64,000 bases of DNA from Nitratireductor pacificus pht-3B (GTDB taxonomy: Bacteria; Pseudomonadota; Alphaproteobacteria; Rhizobiales; Rhizobiaceae). Shown one piece after another: positions 18,364-28,467 of this stretch. The stretch's first letter is position 1, and every line of letters begins with the position of its first letter. The position numbers and the translations under genes were made by a program. The DNA lies in the NCBI RefSeq assembly GCF_000300335.1, contig NZ_AMRM01000015.1, positions 1 to 64,000 of the forward strand, written 5' to 3'. The notes under the pieces are model-generated. The model had not been told where the DNA came from. It made no database searches and was given only the letters and a program-made list of their open reading frames with translations.

Positions 18364-18469
18364 CTAGATCGCCGTGCGTCCTTACGGACGCACAAAGGAC
18401 AATCTAGATCATAGACTGAGCATCGGAATGACCGAAAACCGGATTCCACTTTTCGGTCCGATGCTCTAG
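18364..18469. repeat. 106-bp dispersed palindromic element, copy A (full length)
   Basis: Begins and ends with CTAG. The 5' part is a hairpin GTGCGTCC-TTAC-GGACGCAC; the 3' part is a nested palindrome GAGCATCGGA...ACCGAAAA...TTTTCGGT...TCCGATGCTC. It aligns end to end with 59335-59440; partial copies are at 23907-23946 and 30389-30414. Its right end provides the TAG stop codon of the minus-strand TRAP binding-protein gene. Confidence 0.85.
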
Positions 18470-19554
18470 ATCTTGAAATAGGCCTCGCGGGCCTTGACGA
18501 ACGCGCCGTCGGTGCCTTCCGTGCGCGTGCGCACGATGTTCAGCGCCTCGATGAAGCTCTCGGTCGTCTTCTTCGTCAGCGCATCGCCGGAATCGCGCAG
18601 CTCGCTGAGGATTTCCGTCGCCGCCTTCGCACCGGCCTCGATGATGTCATCGGGGAACTGGCGGACGGTCACGCCATGCTCGTCGACCAGCGTCTTCAGT
18701 GCGCGCGGATCGTTGGCGTAGAAATCGGACGCGACCTGATCATATTCGGCCTGGCAGATGTCCTTGACGATGGCCTGCAGGTCGGACGGAAGTTCCTGAT
18801 ACTTGGCCTTGTTGACCACCAGCTCGGTCGCCAGGCCCGGCTCGACGAAGCTCGGGAAGTAGTAGTTCTTGGCGACCTGATAGAAGCCGAGCGCCAAATC
18901 GTTGTAGGGGCCGACGAATTCGGCCGCGTCCAGCGTGCCGGACTGCAGCGCCTGGAAGATCTCGCCCGCCGCCATGTTGGTCACGGTCGCGCCGAGCTTC
19001 TCCCAGACGCGGCCGCCGAGGCCCGGCGTGCGGAAACGGAGACCCTTGACCGAATCGAGGCCCGTCAGCTCGTTGCGGAACCAGCCGCCGGCCTGTGTGC
19101 CCGTATCGCCGGACAGGAAGCCCTGCACGCCGAACTGGTCATAGATCTCGTCCCAGATTTCCTGACCGCCCATGTAGCGCACCCATGCGGCCATCTCGCG
19201 CGACGTCATGCCGAAGGGCACGCCGGTGAAGAACGACAGGCCGGCGCTCTTGTTCTGCCAGTAATAGGCGGCGCCATGGCTCATCTCGGCCGAACCGTCG
19301 ATCACGGCGTCGAGCGACTGGAGCGGCGGCACCAGTTCGCCGGCCGCGTAGACCTGGATGGTCAGGCGGCCGCCGGAGGCCGCGGTGATGCGGTCGGCCA
19401 GGCGCTGCGCGCCGACGCCGAGACCGGGGAAGTTCTTCGGCCATGTCGTGACCATGCGCCAGGTCTGGTTGCCCTGCGCGATGGCCGGCGTGGCGAGCGC
19501 GGCAGCGCTGGCGCCGGCAAGTCCGGCTTTTTTGATGAATGAACGGCGATCCAT
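18466..19554 (-). CDS. TRAP transporter substrate-binding protein (DctP-like), system 1, Tat-exported
   Basis: Periplasmic receptor of 362 residues. Starts MDRRSFIKKAGLAGASAAAL: a twin-arginine signal with cleavage after AIA, so it is exported folded. Mature text (MVTTWPKNFPGLGVGAQRLADRI) and FLSGDTGTQAGGWFRNE match the 2-oxoacid/TakP-like TRAP receptors that bind an anionic acid, often with a metal ion. GGGAGG lies 7 nt before the ATG; the open frame upstream is non-coding. The stop codon lies inside repeat copy A. Convergent with its permease genes. Confidence 0.92.
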   Translation of the reverse strand: MDRRSFIKKAGLAGASAAALATPAIAQGNQTWRMVTTWPKNFPGLGVGAQRLADRITAASGGRLTIQVYAAGELVPPLQSLDAVIDGSAEMSHGAAYYWQNKSAGLSFFTGVPFGMTSREMAAWVRYMGGQEIWDEIYDQFGVQGFLSGDTGTQAGGWFRNELTGLDSVKGLRFRTPGLGGRVWEKLGATVTNMAAGEIFQALQSGTLDAAEFVGPYNDLALGFYQVAKNYYFPSFVEPGLATELVVNKAKYQELPSDLQAIVKDICQAEYDQVASDFYANDPRALKTLVDEHGVTVRQFPDDIIEAGAKAATEILSELRDSGDALTKKTTESFIEALNIVRTRTEGTDGAFVKAREAYFKI

Positions 19555-19978
19555 GAAGTACCTCCCGGGACAATCGCATACGAAAAAAACGGCCGTCGAA
19601 CGGCCGGATCGATGACCGGTCGCTCGGCCACAAGTGCCCCGCTCCCGGTTGAGGCGCCTATCAATACACGCGGCCACGCATGTGTCTAGGGTGACAGCGC
19701 ACTGGACCTGTCATTCGTCACCTGTGCGTCTATTCAGGTAAAAATGACTTCAAGCGATTGAATTTCAAATAGTTTTTAAGAATAGCTCCGGCTCTTTCCG
19801 TCTTGCGCCTCAACCGCAATTCGTTTGCATACGTTGTTTCAACAGAAAATCCGTGGGCCGCCCGGCGCCGACGAGAGGGCAATGTCGACTTTTGGCTCGG
19901 TTGCAGGCAGGCTGCGGATGGAAGACAAAAAGAAAACCCGAGACGACATCGGGGGGAACACATCGCTGGGAGGAACGC
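19555..19978. other. Divergent regulatory region between TRAP systems
   Basis: Some 420 bp between the binding protein of system 1 (minus) and small permease of system 2 (plus). It is noticeably AT-richer near 19735-19790 and includes the 11-bp palindrome TTGAATTTCAA at about 19757-19767. No gene-like open frame; probably promoters for both units. Confidence 0.4.
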
Positions 19979-20587
19979 ATGGCGGGGCTATTGGGCCTTT
20001 CACGCCTGATCGACGGTATTAACCGTTTTATAGGCAAGCAAGTTTCGTGGCTCATCCTGGTGGCCGTCCTGGTCTCCGCCTATAATGCCACCGTTCGCTT
20101 TGTCGGCGACGGGCTGCCCGCCTATCTGCCCATCCCCCGGGCCTCCAACAGCCTGCTCGAGCTGCAATGGTATCTTTACGGCACCGTTTTCATGCTTGCG
20201 GCCGCCTATACGCTGCTGCGCAACGAGCACATCCGCATCGACATCGTCTCCAGCTTCTTTTCCAAACGCACACGCGACTGGGTCGACCTGTTCTGCCATA
20301 TCTTCTTTCTCCTGCCTTTCGTCACCCTGCTCACCTGGCTGAGCTGGCCCTGGTTCCACCGGTCCTTCGTTTCAGGCGAGATTTCCGCGAATGCGAGCGG
20401 CCTCATCATCTGGCCGGCCAAGTTCATGGTTCTTGCCGGCTTCGTGCTGCTGACGGCACAGGCCCTGTCGGAGATCGTCAAGCGCATCGCCGTGCTCCGC
20501 GGCCTGATCGACGAGCCCAATCCGCAGCATGCCCTGCACCCCGCGGCGGAAGCGGCGATCGAGATGGAGGATAAGGGCCGTGATTGA
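19979..20587 (+). CDS. TRAP transporter small permease (DctQ-like), system 2
   Basis: 202-residue membrane subunit with four hydrophobic segments and the family stretch LLELQWYLYGTVFMLAAAYTLL then RNEHIRIDIV. ATG at 19979 has GGGAGG 5-6 nt upstream, which decides the start against a 42-codon longer open frame. Overlaps the large permease start by 8 nt. It resembles the system 1 subunit, implying duplication of the whole transporter module followed by divergence. Confidence 0.9.
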   Translation: MAGLLGLSRLIDGINRFIGKQVSWLILVAVLVSAYNATVRFVGDGLPAYLPIPRASNSLLELQWYLYGTVFMLAAAYTLLRNEHIRIDIVSSFFSKRTRDWVDLFCHIFFLLPFVTLLTWLSWPWFHRSFVSGEISANASGLIIWPAKFMVLAGFVLLTAQALSEIVKRIAVLRGLIDEPNPQHALHPAAEAAIEMEDKGRD

Positions 20588-22430
20588 TCTGATCGCCCAC
20601 AACCTCGCGCCGATCATGTTCGTCAGCGTGATGGCGATGCTGCTGATCGGCTATCCAGTCGCCTTCACACTTGCTGCGGGCGGACTGCTGTTCTTCGTCA
20701 TCGGCGTCGAGGTTTCGCACATCTCCAGCGAGATCCGCCTGTTCTGGCCGCTGCTCCAGTCGCATCCCGAGCGCATCTACGGGATCATGTACAACGACAC
20801 GCTGCTGGCCATCCCCTTCTTCACCTTCATGGGACTGATTCTAGAGCGCTCGCGCATGGCCGAGGATCTGCTGGACACGATCGGCCAGCTGTTCGGCCCG
20901 GTGCGCGGCGGCCTTGCCTACGCGGCCGTGCTCGTCGGCGCACTGCTGGCCGCCACCACCGGCGTCGTCGCCGCCTCGGTGATCGCCATGGGGCTGATCT
21001 CGCTGCCCATCATGATGCGCTACAACTACAATCGGGGCTTCGCATCGGGCACCATCGCCGCCTCCGGCACGCTCGCCCAGATCGTGCCGCCATCGCTGGT
21101 CCTGATCGTGATGGCCGATCAGCTCGGCCGTTCGGTTGGCGACATGTATATCGGAGCGCTTTTCCCCGCGCTCATCATCATCGCCGCCTATTGCCTTCTG
21201 GTGTTCTGCGTGACGCTGATAAAGCCGCACTGGGCGCCGGCCTTACCACCGGAGACCCGCACGCTGGGCGGGGGCGTTCTCTCGCTGATCCTGCTTCTCG
21301 CAGCCGCCGTGCTCGTCTATCTGGTCACTTATCACACCGTCTTTTCGCAGATGCGCGGCGAGGTGCGGCTTGTCTGGGCGGCGACTTCCGCGACAGCCAT
21401 GGCGCTCGGTTTCAGCCTGGCCAACCGCTACCTGAAGCTCGGCATCCTGTCGCGGCTTGCCGAGCAGGTGGTGATCGTGCTCTTCCCGCCGCTGGCGCTG
21501 ATCTTTCTCGTGCTCGGCACGATCTTCCTCGGCATCGCCACCCCCACGGAGGGCGGCGCCATGGGCGCGACCGGCGCCCTGGTTCTGGCTCTCGTGAAAA
21601 GAAGGCTCTCCCTCAGCATCCTCAAGCAGGCGCTCGATGCGACGACCAAGCTTTCCGCCTTCGTCATGTTCATCCTGATCGGCGCGCGCGTTTTCGGCCT
21701 GACCTTCTACGGCATCAACGGCAATGAGTGGATCGAGGAGCTGTTGCTGCAACTGCCGGGCGGCGAAACCGGTTTTCTGCTGGCCGTGACCATCATCGTC
21801 TTCATCCTGGGCTGTTTCCTGGACTTCTTCGAAATCGCCTTCATCATGGTGCCGTTGCTGGTGCCGGCCGCCGAAACGCTCGGCATCGACCTGATCTGGT
21901 TCGGCGTGATCCTGGGCATCAACCTCCAGACATCGTTCCTGACGCCGCCTTTCGGCTTCTCCCTGTTCTATCTGCGCTCCATCGCGCCCATGCATGAATG
22001 GAAGGACCGGGTTTCCGGCCGCGTCCTGCCGCCGGTGAAGACCACCGAGATCTACAAGGGCGCGGTGCCCTTCATCATCATCCAGTTCCTGATGATCCTG
22101 CTGGTCATCGCCTTCCCCGGCCTGGTCACGCACTACAAGAAGACCGGAACCACCGATCCGAACAGCATCGAGATCATCGTGCCCCCATTCGGCCAGAGCG
22201 ACGGGCAGCCGGGCTTCGGCCTGCCCGGCGGTCTGGGCGGGTCGCCCTTCGGCGCGCCGCCGGGACAATCCGGCAATGGCGGGGGGCTGCAACTGCCGGG
22301 CCTCGGAGGGCTGCCGCCGATCGGCAACCCCGCCGTTCAGGACGGGAACGCCCCTGCCCCGGACGGCGCCGCCACCGACCAGCCGAACCCGCCGCAGCCG
22401 GACCTGAGCCAGCCGCCGAGCTTCAACTGA
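20580..22430 (+). CDS. TRAP transporter large permease (DctM-like), system 2, with Gly/Pro-rich tail
   Basis: 616 residues, about 150 longer than the system 1 paralogue. Core motifs are present (LIGYPVAFTLAAGGLLFF, GLILERSRMAEDLL, SGTLAQIVPPSLVLI, LQTSFLTPPFGFSLFYLRS). The extra length is partly an insertion around the middle with additional hydrophobic segments and partly a C-terminal tail of about 85 residues rich in G, P and Q (for example GGLGGSPFGAPPGQSG) with no recognised fold, predicted outside the membrane. GTG start at 20580 with GGAGG about 9 nt upstream, inside the small-permease gene. Confidence 0.91.
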   Translation: MIDLIAHNLAPIMFVSVMAMLLIGYPVAFTLAAGGLLFFVIGVEVSHISSEIRLFWPLLQSHPERIYGIMYNDTLLAIPFFTFMGLILERSRMAEDLLDTIGQLFGPVRGGLAYAAVLVGALLAATTGVVAASVIAMGLISLPIMMRYNYNRGFASGTIAASGTLAQIVPPSLVLIVMADQLGRSVGDMYIGALFPALIIIAAYCLLVFCVTLIKPHWAPALPPETRTLGGGVLSLILLLAAAVLVYLVTYHTVFSQMRGEVRLVWAATSATAMALGFSLANRYLKLGILSRLAEQVVIVLFPPLALIFLVLGTIFLGIATPTEGGAMGATGALVLALVKRRLSLSILKQALDATTKLSAFVMFILIGARVFGLTFYGINGNEWIEELLLQLPGGETGFLLAVTIIVFILGCFLDFFEIAFIMVPLLVPAAETLGIDLIWFGVILGINLQTSFLTPPFGFSLFYLRSIAPMHEWKDRVSGRVLPPVKTTEIYKGAVPFIIIQFLMILLVIAFPGLVTHYKKTGTTDPNSIEIIVPPFGQSDGQPGFGLPGGLGGSPFGAPPGQSGNGGGLQLPGLGGLPPIGNPAVQDGNAPAPDGAATDQPNPPQPDLSQPPSFN

Positions 22431-22445
22431 CGACGGGCAAGAAAA

Positions 22446-22471
22446 AACCCCAGGACGTGCGTCCCGGGGTT
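22446..22471. terminator. Terminator hairpin between converging TRAP 2 genes
   Basis: AACCCCAGGAC pairs with GTCCCGGGGTT (one mismatch) around GTGC. A-tract on the left gives a U-run for the minus-strand binding-protein transcript; the right flank is only weakly T-rich for the plus-strand transcript. Confidence 0.8.
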
Positions 22472-22520
22472 CCTCAAAGGCGTATCTCGGTCGTTCCGAT
22501 ATCCCGTCAACTTGTCCGGA

Positions 22521-23828
<1,308 letters not shown>

Positions 23829-23906
23829 TTAGGAAAGTGGTTGGATCGCCACTCGTCCATCGGGCCCCGCAAAGGGCGATCCGGCCGATCGACGGAGCGG
23901 CGGACG

Positions 23907-23946
23907 AACCGAAAACCGGATTCCACTTTTCGGTCCGATGCTCTAG
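23907..23946. repeat. 106-bp element, copy B (3' part only)
   Basis: Forty bases identical or nearly identical to the right-hand part of copy A: AACCGAAAACC...TTTTCGGTCCGATGCTCTAG. The 5' half and the GAGCATCGGA arm are absent. Located 51 bp before the next plus-strand gene. Confidence 0.75.
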
Positions 23947-23997
23947 GAATGACGGTATCAACCCGCACCAGCGTGACCACGGAAAGTCGGAACCACC

Positions 23998-24783
23998 ATG
24001 CACCATCCTCTCGTCGCCGTTTCCACCGACGCCAAGGATTTCGAGAACTACACCTGGCACGCAGCCCCGCAGCAATATCTGGATGCGGCATTGTCCGTCG
24101 CCGGTGTCCTGCCCGTCCTGGTGCCGGCGCTCGGCGAGAAGATCGACCTCGACAGCCTGCTTGCCTCCGTCGACGGCGTGATGCTGACGGGCTCCAAGTC
24201 GAACGTCTACCCGGCGCTCTACGGCGGCGAGGCCAGCGCGGAGAACGGCCCCTACGACCATGCTCGCGATGCGACCACCCTGCCCCTGATCAGGAAGGCG
24301 ATCGAGCGCGGGGTTCCGCTGCTGGCCATCTGCCGCGGCATTCAGGAACTCAATGTCGCGCTCGGCGGCACGCTGGCGACCGAGATCCAGGAGCGCGAGG
24401 GTTCCCTCGATCACCGCGCGCCGCAGAGCGACGTTCAGGACGAACGCTTTGCCATCCGCCATCCGGTCCGGGTCTCGCCTGCGGGCTGTTTCGCGTCGAT
24501 CTTCGGACCGGGCGATATCCAGGTGAACTCGGTCCACCGTCAGGGGATCGGCGAAAGGGCGCCGCGCCTGCAGGTCGAGGCTGCGGCGAGCGATGGAACG
24601 ATCGAAGCCGTTTCCGTGAAGGACGCGGCGGCATTCGCCGTCGGGGTGCAATGGCATCCCGAATACTGGGCGGCGAGCGACGAGAACTCGGCGCGCATCT
24701 TCCGCGCCTTTGGCGATGCCGTGCGCGCCCACGCCGCCGCGCGCAGCAGTGGCGGCCTCCCCGCGAGAACCGCCGCAGGGTAA
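23998..24783 (+). CDS. Class I glutamine-amidotransferase-fold gamma-glutamyl hydrolase (PuuD/GGH-like peptidase C26)
   Basis: 261 residues. Catalytic nucleophile C112 in LLAICRGIQELN and the His/Glu pair H220, E222 in GVQWHPEYW are intact. The family cleaves gamma-glutamyl amides such as gamma-glutamyl-GABA in polyamine breakdown. No polyamine genes adjoin it, so its substrate is uncertain. The name should not be confused with urate hydroxylase PuuD elsewhere in the window. No strong Shine-Dalgarno; repeat copy B is just upstream. Confidence 0.85.
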   Translation: MHHPLVAVSTDAKDFENYTWHAAPQQYLDAALSVAGVLPVLVPALGEKIDLDSLLASVDGVMLTGSKSNVYPALYGGEASAENGPYDHARDATTLPLIRKAIERGVPLLAICRGIQELNVALGGTLATEIQEREGSLDHRAPQSDVQDERFAIRHPVRVSPAGCFASIFGPGDIQVNSVHRQGIGERAPRLQVEAAASDGTIEAVSVKDAAAFAVGVQWHPEYWAASDENSARIFRAFGDAVRAHAAARSSGGLPARTAAG

Positions 24784-24832
24784 CGCGAACGGGAAAGGAC
24801 AGGGAGCGCGCTGCCGTCGAATCAGGGTGCTG

Positions 24833-25252
24833 CTACTCGTTCAGGCTTAGGCTCAGCATTGCCCTGGCGGGCCGGATCGATTCGTAGGCGACGCCATCGG
24901 CGGCGAAGAACTCCACCACCGGCTGGCCCTGTTCTCCAAGGAACATGACGGCGCCGTCGCCGTCATCCTGCCAGTAGCGCACCTCGGCCAGCGCCGGCAG
25001 GGTTTCCGGGCAGGCATCGGTGAGGCGCAGCTCCGCACGCTGCATCGGCGGAACCGGCGCCATCGTGACGGCGCATCCGAGATCCGCACCGGCTCTCGCC
25101 AGCGTGAAGACGCGCTGACCGGCGCTCTCCGCAACCCTGGCCGAACCTGCCGGATCCGAAACAGGGTTCGCACCGTCCGCTGCATCCAGCGACAGATATC
25201 CGGCGGACCCCATCAACCCCAGCGCCAATGCGCCCGAGACCAGAAACCTCAT
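24833..25252 (-). CDS. Small secreted protein, probably AprI/Inh-type protease inhibitor-like
   Basis: 139 residues with a Sec signal peptide (MRFLVSGALALGLMGSAGYL). The mature part has two cysteines (GCAVTM and DACPETLPAL) and the pattern C...ALAEVRYWQDDGDGAVMFLGEQGQPVVEF...YESIRP, which resembles the eight-stranded barrel Inh family found in rhizobia. The similarity is by pattern only. GAGGG lies about 6 nt before the ATG. Stands alone between convergent neighbours. Confidence 0.6.
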   Translation of the reverse strand: MRFLVSGALALGLMGSAGYLSLDAADGANPVSDPAGSARVAESAGQRVFTLARAGADLGCAVTMAPVPPMQRAELRLTDACPETLPALAEVRYWQDDGDGAVMFLGEQGQPVVEFFAADGVAYESIRPARAMLSLSLNE

Positions 25253-25387
25253 TACAACCCTCGCGCGATAAATACGAAACGCACTGTGCGGCGAAGGCCT
25301 TAACTAAGTGCTAACGCTCCGGCCCGAAACCGGCCTCTGCCGAGACCCGGAATGCCTGCCGGAACGGCCTGCCGTCGGCGGGCCGTC

Positions 25388-26371
25388 TCAGCGGCTCACA
25401 TGGACGGTCTCCGCAACCGGCGTGAGCGGCTTTCCGTCCGTGAACCACGCAACGAGATTGTCGGCCAGAAGATCCGCCATCGCCTCTCGGGTGGCGACCG
25501 ACGCCGAACCGATATGCGGCAGCAGCGAGGTGTTCTCCAGCGCAAGAAGCGCCTCGGGCACATGCGGTTCGTCGGCGAAGACATCGAGGCCGGCCGCGAA
25601 GATCGTGCCGTCGGCCAGCGCGGCGATCAGTGCTTCCTGGTCCACCGTGCTGCCGCGGCCGATATTGACCAGGACACCATCGGCGCCCAGCGCGCGCAGA
25701 ACCTCTGCGTTGACCGCCCTCGCTGTGGAGGCTCCCCCCGGGGCGACGTTGATCAGCGTGTCGACGGCGCCGGCGAGGCCGAGAAGGCTGTCGTGATAGG
25801 CATAGGGGACGCCTTCGACCTGACGGCGGTTGTGATAGGCGATCGGCAATCCGAAGCCTTCCAGCCGCCGGGCGATCGCCTGGCCGATGCGCCCCATGCC
25901 GAAGATGCCGACGCGCCGCCCCCGCAGCGACCCGCGCGAGAACCGGTAGCCGCCCTCGCGCTCCCAGCGCCCTTCGCGCAGCCAGGCCTCGGCCTTCGGT
26001 AGCTCGCGCAGCGTGTTGATCAGCAGGGCGACGGCCGTGTCGGCAACCTCGTCCGTCAGCACGTCCGGCGTGTTGGTGACCATCACGTCCCTGCGTCCGG
26101 CATGCGCCGCATCGACGGAATCGTAGCCGACCCCGAAATGCGCGATGACCTCGAGATTCGGCAGTGCATCGATGAAGGCGGCATTTATACTGGTCATGCT
26201 GGCGACGCCCCGCACGTCCCGGGCGATCTCGGGTGTGACCAGCGAGGCATCGGCCTTGTCGATTGCAATCAGCCGGAAGCGTTCGTCGATCCGTTTGGCG
26301 GCATGCGCGTGCAATGCGCCTGGAACCAGAATGGCGATCCCGTTGGTGTCGGCCAAGGTCAATTCCTCCAT
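25388..26371 (-). CDS. D-2-hydroxyacid dehydrogenase (glyoxylate/hydroxypyruvate reductase-like)
   Basis: NAD(P)-dependent oxidoreductase of 327 residues. Rossmann motif GFGMGRIG at 156-163, catalytic Arg239 (NIGRGS), Glu268 (FADEP) and His286 (LPHIGSAS). Likely interconverts 2-oxo and 2-hydroxy acids. The first codons read ATG-GAG-GAA and themselves contain GGAGG, so the true start could be the TTG at 26356 (8 nt after GGAGG), which shortens it by five residues. It follows a LacI gene with a 36-bp gap, suggesting one repressed operon. Confidence 0.9.
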   Translation of the reverse strand: MEELTLADTNGIAILVPGALHAHAAKRIDERFRLIAIDKADASLVTPEIARDVRGVASMTSINAAFIDALPNLEVIAHFGVGYDSVDAAHAGRRDVMVTNTPDVLTDEVADTAVALLINTLRELPKAEAWLREGRWEREGGYRFSRGSLRGRRVGIFGMGRIGQAIARRLEGFGLPIAYHNRRQVEGVPYAYHDSLLGLAGAVDTLINVAPGGASTARAVNAEVLRALGADGVLVNIGRGSTVDQEALIAALADGTIFAAGLDVFADEPHVPEALLALENTSLLPHIGSASVATREAMADLLADNLVAWFTDGKPLTPVAETVHVSR

Positions 26372-26407
26372 GGACTTGGGCAGATGGCGTGCAGGACGCC
26401 GATGAAT

Positions 26408-27451
26408 TCAGCGCTCGACCGGCTTGCCGGCCGACTGGCGCACATGCAGCTCGGGCTTGATCAGTTCCTGCGCCGGGTTGACGGCGGCACCGTTCAGCCG
26501 GTCGAGCAGCACGCGGGCGGCCCGCCGCCCGACATCGCGCTGTCCGTTCCACACGGTCGTGAGCGCCGGCGTGGCGATGGCGGCTTCCTCCAGATCGTCG
26601 TAGCCGGTCACCGATATGTCGACGCCCGGCACGAGACCGGCCCGCGCGATGCCGTTCATCAGCCCGATGGCGACGAGATCGTTCCAGCACACCGCGGCGG
26701 TCGGCTTGTCCTTCAGGGCCAGGAACGCGCCGGTGATCTCGAAGCCCGCCTGCTTGGTGCGCGGCCCGGGGAACCGCCATTCGGGCTTGATCTCCAGCCC
26801 GGCCTTCCCCATCGCGTCGACATAGCCCTGATAGCGGTCGCGGCCCGTCGAGGTCTGGTCCGTGCCCCCGATCATGGCGATCCGCTTGTGGCCGAGCGAG
26901 ATCAGGTGGTTGGTGGCGAGCGCCGTGCCATAGGCATCGTCTCCGCGAAATGCCGGCACGCGGGCGCCTTCGACGGAGCGGGCGATGAGCACCACGGGCA
27001 GGCCGTTGTCCTCGACCATGCGGATGTCCTGCGCCGGCGTACCGATGGCCGGCGACATGATCAGCCCATCGGCGCCGAGCTGCAGCAGCGTGTCGATGAA
27101 GGTCCGCTGCTTCTCCACCTGGTCGTAGTGATTGGACAGCAGGAAGGTCTGGCGGGAGCGATCGAGTTCGGTCTCGATGGAACGCAGGATCTCCGCGAAG
27201 AACGGGTTCATGATGTCGTGCACCACGACGCCGATGATGCCCGAACGCGAGGTGCGCAGGCTGGCGGCCCTGCGGTTGTAGATATAGCCGATCTCGCGCG
27301 CATGCTCCTTGATGCGCTGCCTCGTCGCGTCGGCCACGAGCGGGCTGTCGCGCAACGCCAGCGACACCGTCGCCGTCGAAACGCCGAGTGCCTCAGCTAT
27401 CGTCGAAAGCTTGATTTTCTGCGCCAGCTCACCTCTCCCCCAAGGCACCAT
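26408..27451 (-). CDS. LacI family transcriptional repressor
   Basis: N-terminal HTH with IKLSTIAEALGVSTATVSLALRDSP and the hinge RRAASLRTSRSG, followed by a periplasmic-binding-protein-type ligand domain (GIIGVVVHDIMNPFF...). Start options are ATG 27451, GTG 27448 or CTG 27427; the last follows GGGAGAGGTGAG and would begin exactly where most LacI proteins do. The gene is followed by a 2-hydroxyacid dehydrogenase, whose substrate or precursor may be the inducer. A promoter with a perfect 17-bp palindrome lies upstream. Confidence 0.9.
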   Translation of the reverse strand: MVPWGRGELAQKIKLSTIAEALGVSTATVSLALRDSPLVADATRQRIKEHAREIGYIYNRRAASLRTSRSGIIGVVVHDIMNPFFAEILRSIETELDRSRQTFLLSNHYDQVEKQRTFIDTLLQLGADGLIMSPAIGTPAQDIRMVEDNGLPVVLIARSVEGARVPAFRGDDAYGTALATNHLISLGHKRIAMIGGTDQTSTGRDRYQGYVDAMGKAGLEIKPEWRFPGPRTKQAGFEITGAFLALKDKPTAAVCWNDLVAIGLMNGIARAGLVPGVDISVTGYDDLEEAAIATPALTTVWNGQRDVGRRAARVLLDRLNGAAVNPAQELIKPELHVRQSAGKPVER

Positions 27452-27578
27452 ACCCAGAGCTCGAGCCGGAGCGCCGCGCCGCCATCCGGATGCAGGAAGG
27501 ACGCTCCGTGGTCGATACCCGGCAAACACGGCCGGACACGGACCAGCTCGCAGTTCTCGGCGGACATCCGGCGCGCCA

Positions 27579-27627
27579 CCTTAAACTGTTTAAGGGTTGC
27601 TTATGCCATGCTCGTCGGAAACGTCAA
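27579..27627 (-). promoter_or_regulatory. Promoter with palindromic operator for the LacI operon
   Basis: On the minus strand TTGACG (27627-27622) is followed after 16 nt by CATAAG (27605-27600), and just downstream lies the perfect odd palindrome CCTTAAAC-A-GTTTAAGG (27595-27579). An operator at the transcription start is classic for autorepression. Confidence 0.6.
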
Positions 27628-27672
27628 CAAGTATGCTGGGCGAAGCGCCAAACCCGACCGAAGAAGCGGATC

Positions 27673-27698
27673 GGCCTGCCGCGGTGCTGCGGCAGGCC
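27673..27698 (-). terminator. Strong hairpin downstream of the MarR gene
   Basis: GGCCTGCCGC and GCGGCAGGCC make a perfect 10-bp stem with a 6-nt loop, 120 bp after the MarR stop. No U-run follows, so it may act as an mRNA 3' structure. Confidence 0.4.
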
Positions 27699-27820
27699 TT
27701 GAACGCATGATCCGGTCTCCAGTCGCAAGCGCTGGAGCAGGCCGGATATCGATGGGGTCATTCCGGTTCCGGGGAGATGCCGCGCTGCAGCGCACGAAGC
27801 GTGCAAGCCGGCGAAAGGGT

Positions 27821-28291
27821 CTACGCCTCTTCCTCGACACTTTCCTCATCGTCTTCGAAGGGAACGCCGTTGAGATTGGCCTCGATCTTGTTCAGCAGCC
27901 GGGTCAGGGCCCGCTGCTCCTTCTTGTCGAACCCCTTCAGCGCCAGCTTCTCGGTCTTGCGCACCGATTTCTCGATGGAGCGGATCGCTTCCTCGCCGGT
28001 GACGGTCAGGTAGACATTGGCCCTGCGACCATCTTCCCCCGAGACGCGTTTCTCGAGAAAGCCCTGGCTGGTCAGGCGATTGATGGTTTTGGTGATGGTG
28101 GGGGGACGGACGCCCAGAAGCGTCGCAAGCTGGCTTGGTGTTTGTCCATTCTCGAGAGACAGTGCTAACATGATCTTGTCCTGGCCGGCATAGAAGCCGT
28201 GCGCCAAGAGCCGCTCGGCCAGAGCGGTACGTGAAAGTCTCGCGGCCGACTGTAGTAAACCTATCGTCGCGCCCCTGACAGCCTTGGCCAT
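27821..28291 (-). CDS. MarR family transcriptional regulator
   Basis: 156 residues with a winged HTH at about 45-100 (ENGQTPSQLATLLGVRPPTITKTINRLTSQGFLEKR and the wing GEDGRRANVYLT). The C-terminus is acidic (EDDEESVEEEA). Divergent from the creatininase-family gene, with an inverted repeat in the shared promoter, so that gene is a likely target besides itself. Confidence 0.9.
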   Translation of the reverse strand: MAKAVRGATIGLLQSAARLSRTALAERLLAHGFYAGQDKIMLALSLENGQTPSQLATLLGVRPPTITKTINRLTSQGFLEKRVSGEDGRRANVYLTVTGEEAIRSIEKSVRKTEKLALKGFDKKEQRALTRLLNKIEANLNGVPFEDDEESVEEEA

Positions 28292-28399
28292 ACATTACTC
28301 CCCTTTAGCCATCCTCAGCTATTGTGTAGAACGTCCCCTGCGCAACAGAATAGCGGGGTCCCGCGCCTTTGCAACCTAAGATTGACCTTGCACAGACAA

Positions 28400-28425
28400 A
28401 TGATAACAAGATAAACTGTTATGAT
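28400..28425. promoter_or_regulatory. Candidate MarR operator
   Basis: ATGATAACA and TGTTATGAT (8 of 9 symmetric) spaced by 8 bp, in the 176-bp divergent region between marR and the creatininase-family gene. A -10-like TATGAT overlaps its right arm on the plus strand, so binding would block transcription of the right-hand gene. Confidence 0.5.
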
Positions 28426-28467
28426 AGCTCCCGTTCAGCCTGTCGCAGCCCATGGTGTGGATAGGCC

